Below, in pieces: positions 5,976 through 10,184 of a DNA stretch of 10,184 nucleotides. The notes under the pieces are model-generated. The model was not told where the DNA came from, made no database searches, and saw only the letters and a program-made list of their open reading frames with translations. The stretch lies in the NCBI GenBank assembly GCA_903957405.1, contig CAJBPC010000774.1, forward strand, positions 1 through 10,184. The letters run 5' to 3'. Within the stretch, counting starts at the first letter, position 1. Each line of letters begins with the position of its first letter. Position numbers and translations under genes: made by a program. The stretch is from an uncultured bacterium (GTDB lineage Bacteria; Bacteroidota; Bacteroidia; Chitinophagales; Chitinophagaceae).

Positions 5976-6835
5976 ATCAGCAAACAATCGAAACGAAATG
6001 CGTGGCCATCATAGGGATGGGGCTCATAGGAGGATCCTTGGCGATCCGCCTCCGCGAGAAGGGGATCTCCTCGGAGATCATCGGCGTCGATGCCGACAAG
6101 GACCATGCCGCCAAGGCGATCGAACTGGGGCTTGCCGACCGGATGCTCTCCCTCCAGGATGCCGTACGGCTGTCTGATGTCGTGATCTTTGCCATCCCGG
6201 TCGACAGCATGGTACATCTTCTCCCAGTGGTGCTGGACATGGCGGAACATCAGATCGTGGTGGACCTCGGATCGACGAAAGCACAACTGGCGGATGCGGT
6301 GAAAGCACATCCGAAGCGCGGTCGGTATGTCGCCTCACACCCCATGTGGGGGACGGAGTACAGCGGCCCGGAAGCAGCTGTCAGCGGGGCTTTCGAGAAA
6401 AAGGCGGTGATCCTTTGCGACCTCTCCGACAGCGATGCCGACGCGGCGGAGTGGACGCGGCAGATGTTCGGTGCCATCGGAATGCATCTGATCGAAATGG
6501 ATGCCGTTTCGCACGACCTACATGCCGCTTATGTGAGCCATATATCCCATATCACCTCCTTCGCGCTGGCGAATACAGTGTTGGAGAAGGAAAAGGAGGA
6601 TGATGCCATCTTCGAATTGGCGAGTGCGGGATTTGAGAGTACCGTCCGTCTGGCAAAGAGCAATCCCGCCATGTGGGTGCCCATCTTCCGCCAGAACCGG
6701 GAGAACGTCCTTGATGTGCTGAACGAACACATCAGCCAGCTGCGCAAGTTCAAGAGCTGCCTGGAGAAGGAGAACTGGGAATACCTTGCGGAATTGATCG
6801 AAGGGGCGAATAAGATCAGAAGGATCCTGAAATGA
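5972..6835 (+). CDS. tyrA: Prephenate dehydrogenase
   Basis: Oxidatively decarboxylates prephenate to 4-hydroxyphenylpyruvate, the tyrosine branch. The 287-residue protein starts with a Rossmann fold, VAIIGMGLIGGSLA (11-24; GxGxxG). An acidic residue at the end of the second strand (IIGVDADK, Asp40) favours NAD over NADP. Other landmarks are DLGSTK (98-103), the substrate-site SHPMWGTEYSGP (122-133, catalytic His123) and HAAYVSHISHI (184-194) in the helical dimerisation domain. No ACT or chorismate mutase domain is present. I chose the ATG at 5972 because it forms an ATGA overlap with the aminotransferase stop and sits nine codons before the Rossmann strand. The longer in-frame start at 5891 would add 27 residues that merely overlap the upstream gene. 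Confidence 0.95.
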   Translation: MNQQTIETKCVAIIGMGLIGGSLAIRLREKGISSEIIGVDADKDHAAKAIELGLADRMLSLQDAVRLSDVVIFAIPVDSMVHLLPVVLDMAEHQIVVDLGSTKAQLADAVKAHPKRGRYVASHPMWGTEYSGPEAAVSGAFEKKAVILCDLSDSDADAAEWTRQMFGAIGMHLIEMDAVSHDLHAAYVSHISHITSFALANTVLEKEKEDDAIFELASAGFESTVRLAKSNPAMWVPIFRQNRENVLDVLNEHISQLRKFKSCLEKENWEYLAELIEGANKIRRILK

Positions 6836-6906
6836 ATATGTCGTATCGTCTCGGGTGTGCATCGATTCGTGACCGGCAGATCGAACAGCTTATCTTAATT
6901 CTTTAA
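6832..6906 (+). other. Possible 24-codon ORF filling the tyrA-DAHPS gap
   Basis: An ATG overlapping the tyrA stop (ATGA, 6832-6835) opens a 24-codon ORF that ends with TAA at 6904-6906, nine bases before the next gene. It encodes a peptide starting MNMSYRLGCASIRD and ending QLILIL, with no recognised motif. It may simply be chance coding in an 80-base spacer, or it may keep ribosomes travelling between the two genes. No hairpin or clear promoter was found in the gap. Confidence 0.2.
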
Positions 6907-6915
6907 TTTTATATC

Positions 6916-8004
6916 ATGCAAACAGTTGAGAAAGGATCCGAATCCATCCTGCAGAAAAAATGGGCGAAGCGTCCGCTGATCATTTCAGGACCCTGCAGTG
7001 CAGAGAGCGAAGAGCAATTGATCGCCACGGCACAGCAGCTTGCCGCCACCGGAAAGGTAGACATGCTGCGCGCAGGCATCTGGAAGCCACGCACCAAGCC
7101 CGGATTGTTCGAAGGCGTGGGTGCCGTCGGGTTGCCCTGGATGCAACAGGCCAAGAAGATCACGGGCCTGCCGACCACCGTGGAAGTGGCCACCGGCAAG
7201 CAGGTGCAGGATGCCCTCACTTTCGGCGTCGACATGCTATGGATCGGAGCCCGCACCACGGTCAATCCCTTCAGTGTCCAGGAAGTCGCCGATGCGCTCC
7301 GGGGGGTGGATGTCCCGGTGCTGATCAAGAATCCCATCAATCCTGACCTGGAGCTGTGGAGCGGAGCCGTTGAGCGTGTTGCCCGCGCAGGTGTCAAGCA
7401 GATCGGTCTCATCCATCGCGGGTTTTCTTCCTATGGCAACACCGAATTCCGGAACGCACCGATGTGGCATCTTGCGATCGAGATGAAACGACGCAATCCC
7501 GGCATGATGATCATCAACGACCCCTCCCATATCTGCGGAAGGCGGGATATCCTGTTGGATGTTGCGCAGAAAGCGATGGACCTAGACTTCGACGGACTGA
7601 TGATCGAAAGCCACATCGATCCCGACAGTGCATGGAGCGATGCGAAGCAGCAGGTGACACCCGCACGCCTTGAGGAGATGCTGGATGCGATCAAATGGAG
7701 GGTGGAAGACGTCAGCTCCGAAAGCTTTCATGCCGCACTCGACAAACTCCGTGAACAGATCAACCATGTGGATGACGAACTGATGGATCTGCTCGCACAA
7801 CGGATGCGCATAGCCGAAAAAATAGGGGAGTATAAACGCAACAACAGCGTCACGATCCTGCAGACGAACCGCTGGAATCAGATCCTCGACAAGTCCTTTC
7901 AAAAGGCGGATAAGATCGGACTCAGCCGCGACTTCGTGACCAAGTATCTTGACGCGGTCCACATGGAGAGCATCAACCGACAAAACAGGATCATGAACAG
8001 CTGA
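6916..8004 (+). CDS. aroF: Bifunctional DAHP synthase / chorismate mutase
   Basis: A 362-residue fusion. The N-terminal type I-beta DAHP synthase (about 15-262) condenses phosphoenolpyruvate and erythrose 4-phosphate, the first shikimate step. Its motifs are ISGPCSAES (23-31, metal-ligand Cys27), GIWKPRTKPGLFEGVG (54-69), IGARTTVNP (110-118), VLIKNPINPD (135-144), HRGFSSYGN (167-175) and NDPSHICGRR (201-210). The C-terminal AroQ-type chorismate mutase (about 270-360; ALDKLREQINHVDDELMDLL, then RMRIAEKIGEYKR) converts chorismate to prephenate. The same C-terminal fusion is known in Bacteroidota such as Porphyromonas gingivalis, where the mutase domain mediates feedback inhibition by prephenate. 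The fusion supplies prephenate to both pheA and tyrA upstream. The symbol is the conventional one for DAHP synthase; names vary among species. Confidence 0.95.
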   Translation: MQTVEKGSESILQKKWAKRPLIISGPCSAESEEQLIATAQQLAATGKVDMLRAGIWKPRTKPGLFEGVGAVGLPWMQQAKKITGLPTTVEVATGKQVQDALTFGVDMLWIGARTTVNPFSVQEVADALRGVDVPVLIKNPINPDLELWSGAVERVARAGVKQIGLIHRGFSSYGNTEFRNAPMWHLAIEMKRRNPGMMIINDPSHICGRRDILLDVAQKAMDLDFDGLMIESHIDPDSAWSDAKQQVTPARLEEMLDAIKWRVEDVSSESFHAALDKLREQINHVDDELMDLLAQRMRIAEKIGEYKRNNSVTILQTNRWNQILDKSFQKADKIGLSRDFVTKYLDAVHMESINRQNRIMNS

Positions 8005-8039
8005 TATCAGGGCTGCCTATCCGCCAAAACCATGCATAC

Positions 8040-8465
8040 ATGACCAAGACCTTTCTCTATGCACACGTGATCTGGGCTGTCCGCCAGCAGGAATCACTGC
8101 TGACCAAAACCGTTAGGGTTGTGCTGAATGCGCATCTGCAAAAGTCGGCAGAAGAGAAAGGCGTAAAGGTATTGCATGTGAGCGGATACACTGACCACAT
8201 GCATGTGCTGCTGCATCTCCACCCTGCACAGAATGTCGCTCAGGTGGTGCGTCAGCTGAAGGCGGAGAGCACTGACTGGCTGAATGCCACGAAACTGCTG
8301 CCGGTGCATTTCGAGTGGGACAACGATTTCGCCGCCTATTCGGTGAGTCCGAATGTGCTCAAGCAGGTCATGGAATATTTCGACCGGCAGGATGAATACC
8401 ACAAGTTGAAATCTTTTGATTCGGAGATGGAAGTCTTCGGTAAACTCCAGTCAGGACAGGTCTGA
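8040..8465 (+). CDS. IS200/REP-associated (Y1 HUH) transposase-like protein
   Basis: A 141-residue protein of the Transposase_17 / TnpA_REP family, whose members cut and rejoin single-stranded DNA hairpins. The HUH metal-binding motif is present as DHMHVLLHL (His53-Met54-His55). The candidate catalytic tyrosine is Tyr113 in VMEYFDRQDEYHK, with the following Gln117 also in place. Length and residues look complete, so it is not an obvious pseudogene. It lies in the same direction inside the aromatic operon, 35 bases after the DAHPS/CM stop and 14 bases before aroB, and its composition resembles its neighbours. I see no long flanking palindromes or IS ends, only CTGATATCAG at 8001-8010 across the preceding stop codon. 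It could be a domesticated RAYT or a recent single-gene insertion. The ATG at 8040 overlaps the stop of a three-codon mini-ORF (8032-8043). Confidence 0.85.
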   Translation: MTKTFLYAHVIWAVRQQESLLTKTVRVVLNAHLQKSAEEKGVKVLHVSGYTDHMHVLLHLHPAQNVAQVVRQLKAESTDWLNATKLLPVHFEWDNDFAAYSVSPNVLKQVMEYFDRQDEYHKLKSFDSEMEVFGKLQSGQV

Positions 8466-8479
8466 TAAACCGCATCAAC

Positions 8480-9538
8480 ATGAACAATCCCGTTTCATAC
8501 CGATTTTCCGCAAGCACTGTGCACTATCATTTCAGTGAGCGACTCCAGGACCTGCAGAAGCTGGTGGCGAAGGACCGCACGGTGATCATAACCGACGATA
8601 ACGTGTTCGACCATCACAAGTCGCGGTTCAGGGGATGGAATACGATCGTACTGCGACCCGGCGAGGCGTACAAGGTGCAGGCGACGGTCGACTCTATCAT
8701 CAGTCAACTCATTGCCTTGCAGGTCGACAGGCAGTTCACGCTTGTTGGTGTCGGCGGCGGCGTGGTCACCGACCTTACTGGCTATGTCGCCTCCGTGTAC
8801 ATGCGCGGCATATCGTTCGGATTCGTGCCGACCACCGTGCTTGCGATGGTGGATGCATCCATCGGAGGGAAGAACGGCATCGACGTGGGCCCATATAAGA
8901 ATATGGTGGGTGTCATTCGTCAGCCATCCTTCATCCTCTACGATTACGATCTGTTGAAGACGCTTCCGGATGCACAGTGGTCGGATGGTTTTGCAGAGGT
9001 CATCAAGCACGCATGCATCCGCGATGCGGCAGCCTTCAGGATGCTGGAATCCACAGACCTTGCAGCACTGAGGCGAGACAAAGAGGGGCTGCAGGCACTC
9101 ATCCAGCGGAATGCGCGCCTGAAGAGCGGTATCGTAAAAAAGGACGAGTTCGAGAAGGGCGATCGCAAGCTGCTGAATTTCGGCCATACGCTCGGGCACG
9201 CGCTTGAAACGCAATATGCGCTTTCGCACGGACAGGCAGTCGCCATCGGAATGTATCATGCCTGCCGGTTTTCGGAAGCGCATCTTGATTTCAGTGAAAC
9301 GGACCGGGTGGCCCGCGTACTGGGTCAGTATGGACTGCCTTCAGACGCGGTCTTCGATGCCGACAAGGTGCTTGGCATCCTGCAGATGGACAAAAAACGC
9401 GTCAGCAAGGAGATCAATTACATCCTCTTGCAGAAGATCGGCAAGGCCGTGATCTGTCCATTACCCCTTGCGACGATCGGTAAATGGGTCCGCAAGGCGG
9501 GGGTCGGAAAGCATAAAAAAGCGATGCCTGAAAAATAA
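8480..9538 (+). CDS. aroB: 3-dehydroquinate synthase
   Basis: Cyclises DAHP to 3-dehydroquinate, the second shikimate step, using NAD and a divalent metal. The 352-residue protein shows the NAD-binding glycine-rich loop LVGVGGGVVTDLTGYVAS (88-105), PTTVLAMVDASIGGKNGID (117-135), PYKNMVG (138-144) and FAEVIKHA (171-178). Likely metal ligands are Glu173, His236 (NFGHTLGHALE, 233-243) and His250 (LSHG). MDKKR lies near the C-terminal domain. Length and motifs match the family, with a lysine-rich tail. The ATG at 8480 is 14 bases after the transposase-like gene, so it depends on read-through or the operon promoter; no internal promoter was found. Confidence 0.96.
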   Translation: MNNPVSYRFSASTVHYHFSERLQDLQKLVAKDRTVIITDDNVFDHHKSRFRGWNTIVLRPGEAYKVQATVDSIISQLIALQVDRQFTLVGVGGGVVTDLTGYVASVYMRGISFGFVPTTVLAMVDASIGGKNGIDVGPYKNMVGVIRQPSFILYDYDLLKTLPDAQWSDGFAEVIKHACIRDAAAFRMLESTDLAALRRDKEGLQALIQRNARLKSGIVKKDEFEKGDRKLLNFGHTLGHALETQYALSHGQAVAIGMYHACRFSEAHLDFSETDRVARVLGQYGLPSDAVFDADKVLGILQMDKKRVSKEINYILLQKIGKAVICPLPLATIGKWVRKAGVGKHKKAMPEK

Positions 9539-9645
9539 ATATGAATCCAGGTTGCCATGCAAAGCCGCCGGAACCGGCCTTCATAGGCATCCGCAGCGGC
9601 CACAACCTTTCATCACGGCATCCCCGGTAAAATGAATGCAACCAA
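9539..9645 (+). other. aroB-aroA spacer with tiny ORFs
   Basis: This 107-base spacer contains a 29-codon ORF (9541-9630) starting two bases after the aroB stop. A five-codon ORF (9632-9649) follows, whose TGA overlaps the aroA ATG. Neither has recognisable motifs. A GC-rich stretch (CCGCCGGAACCGGCC, near 9565-9579) can form only a tight, weak hairpin and has no T-run, so it is not a terminator. Confidence 0.3.
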
Positions 9646-10184
9646 ATGAACGTAACAATATATCCCTCCGGCGTGTCCGGCAGTGTCATGTCCCCACGGT
9701 CGAAAAGCTCCATGCAGCGTGCCTGTGCGGCGGCTTTATTGCGAAAGGGCAGAACGGAGATCCGGCTTCCCGGCACCAGCAACGACGACAAGGCCGCGCT
9801 GGATGTCATACAGAAGCTGGGTGCGATCGTCGACACGGAAGCTGACCGGATTTTGGTGAGCAGCCAAGGTGTGGAGCCGCTCTCGGATGTCATCCATTGC
9901 GGGGAGAGCGGACTGGGCATCCGAATGTTCACGCCCATCGCCGCGCTTTGCGACAAGCCGCTTCGGATCACGGGCTCCGGAAGCCTGGTGACAAGACCGA
10001 TGCATTTCTTCGACGGGATATTTCCCTTACTGTCCATCGATGTGCAGTCTACCGACGGGCATCTTCCTTTGCAGGTGAAAGGGCCGCTGAAGCCTGCGGA
10101 TATCCGCGTGGACGGATCGCTCAGCTCACAGTTCCTGACAGGGCTTCTCATGGCCTATTCCGCGGCAGCTGCGAGTGGCGTGAC
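9646..10184 (+). CDS. aroA: 3-phosphoshikimate 1-carboxyvinyltransferase (EPSP synthase), 5' part
   Basis: Adds the enolpyruvyl group of PEP to shikimate 3-phosphate, the sixth shikimate step. The first 179 residues are present before the right edge. Family landmarks: SGSVMSPRSKSSMQRACAAA (11-30), with the substrate-binding Lys20-Ser21 and Arg25; LPGTSNDD (41-48); GESGLGIRMF (86-95); ITGSGSLVTRPM (108-119); and DGSLSSQFLTGLLMA (156-170). The ATG at 9646 places the first beta strand and the SKS motif at the usual distance from the N-terminus. The usual GxxSGTSxR-type loop is GESGLGIR, a divergent form. The start overlaps the stop of a five-codon mini-ORF. It is the last gene visible in the operon; further members may lie beyond the edge. 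Confidence 0.93.
   Translation, partial: MNVTIYPSGVSGSVMSPRSKSSMQRACAAALLRKGRTEIRLPGTSNDDKAALDVIQKLGAIVDTEADRILVSSQGVEPLSDVIHCGESGLGIRMFTPIAALCDKPLRITGSGSLVTRPMHFFDGIFPLLSIDVQSTDGHLPLQVKGPLKPADIRVDGSLSSQFLTGLLMAYSAAAASGV

Noticed and set aside
8001..8010. CTGATATCAG palindrome as a transposon end or REP element
   Set aside because: It is a 10-bp palindrome without a loop, spanning a stop codon; no matching copy was found on the other side of the transposase-like gene.
8495..9283. 262-codon minus-strand ORF opposite aroB
   Set aside because: It is a shadow of aroB; long antisense ORFs arise from the codon bias of these genes, and its translation shows no known motif.
9414..10151. 245-codon minus-strand ORF opposite the aroB end and aroA
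   Set aside because: It is antisense to clear EPSP synthase motifs and crosses the aroB-aroA junction; no domain is recognisable.

Overview
The window looks like chromosomal DNA from a member of the Bacteroidota, most likely close to Chitinophagaceae. The evidence is the ECF sigma factor paired with an anti-sigma-like membrane protease, near-absent Shine-Dalgarno sequences, promoter elements of the TAnnTTTG type, a DAHP synthase fused to a C-terminal chorismate mutase, and the gene order pheA - aminotransferase - tyrA - DAHPS/CM - aroB - aroA. The lineage is inferred from gene content and order, not from a marker-gene comparison.

Left end, minus strand (1-1378): an ECF-type sigma factor is followed, after a one-base gap, by a membrane-anchored trypsin-like protease whose N-terminus resembles an anti-sigma factor. 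The protease runs off the left edge before its catalytic serine. The divergent region (1379-1518) holds short inverted repeats. On the plus strand follows a 66-residue lipoprotein made almost wholly of a seven-residue repeat (1519-1719), then a strong intrinsic terminator (1742-1773).

Middle (1963-3669): a DEAD-box RNA helicase with an Arg/Asp/Ser-rich linker and a DbpA-type RNA-binding domain, probably expressed from its own promoter.

Right two thirds (about 3675-10184): an aromatic amino acid operon. Its leader (3675-3859) is the main discovery. A perfect TAnnTTTG promoter element is followed by an unlisted 24-codon leader peptide in which eight of ten consecutive residues (codons 7-16) are Phe or Tyr. 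It is followed by two mutually exclusive RNA stems, an antiterminator and an intrinsic terminator just ahead of pheA. This is the layout of classical ribosome-mediated attenuation, as at E. coli pheL-pheA, here placed in front of a combined shikimate/Phe/Tyr operon. The promoter lies so close to the leader ATG that the leader peptide may be translated from a leaderless mRNA.

The operon then encodes prephenate dehydratase, a PLP aminotransferase, prephenate dehydrogenase (ATGA overlap), bifunctional DAHP synthase/chorismate mutase, a small HUH/Y1 transposase-like protein inserted tightly between operon genes, 3-dehydroquinate synthase, and EPSP synthase (cut by the right edge). Together these cover entry into the shikimate pathway (DAHPS, AroB), a late step (AroA), chorismate mutase, and both branches from prephenate with the final transamination. 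One leader sensing Phe/Tyr-tRNA charging could therefore set the whole pathway.
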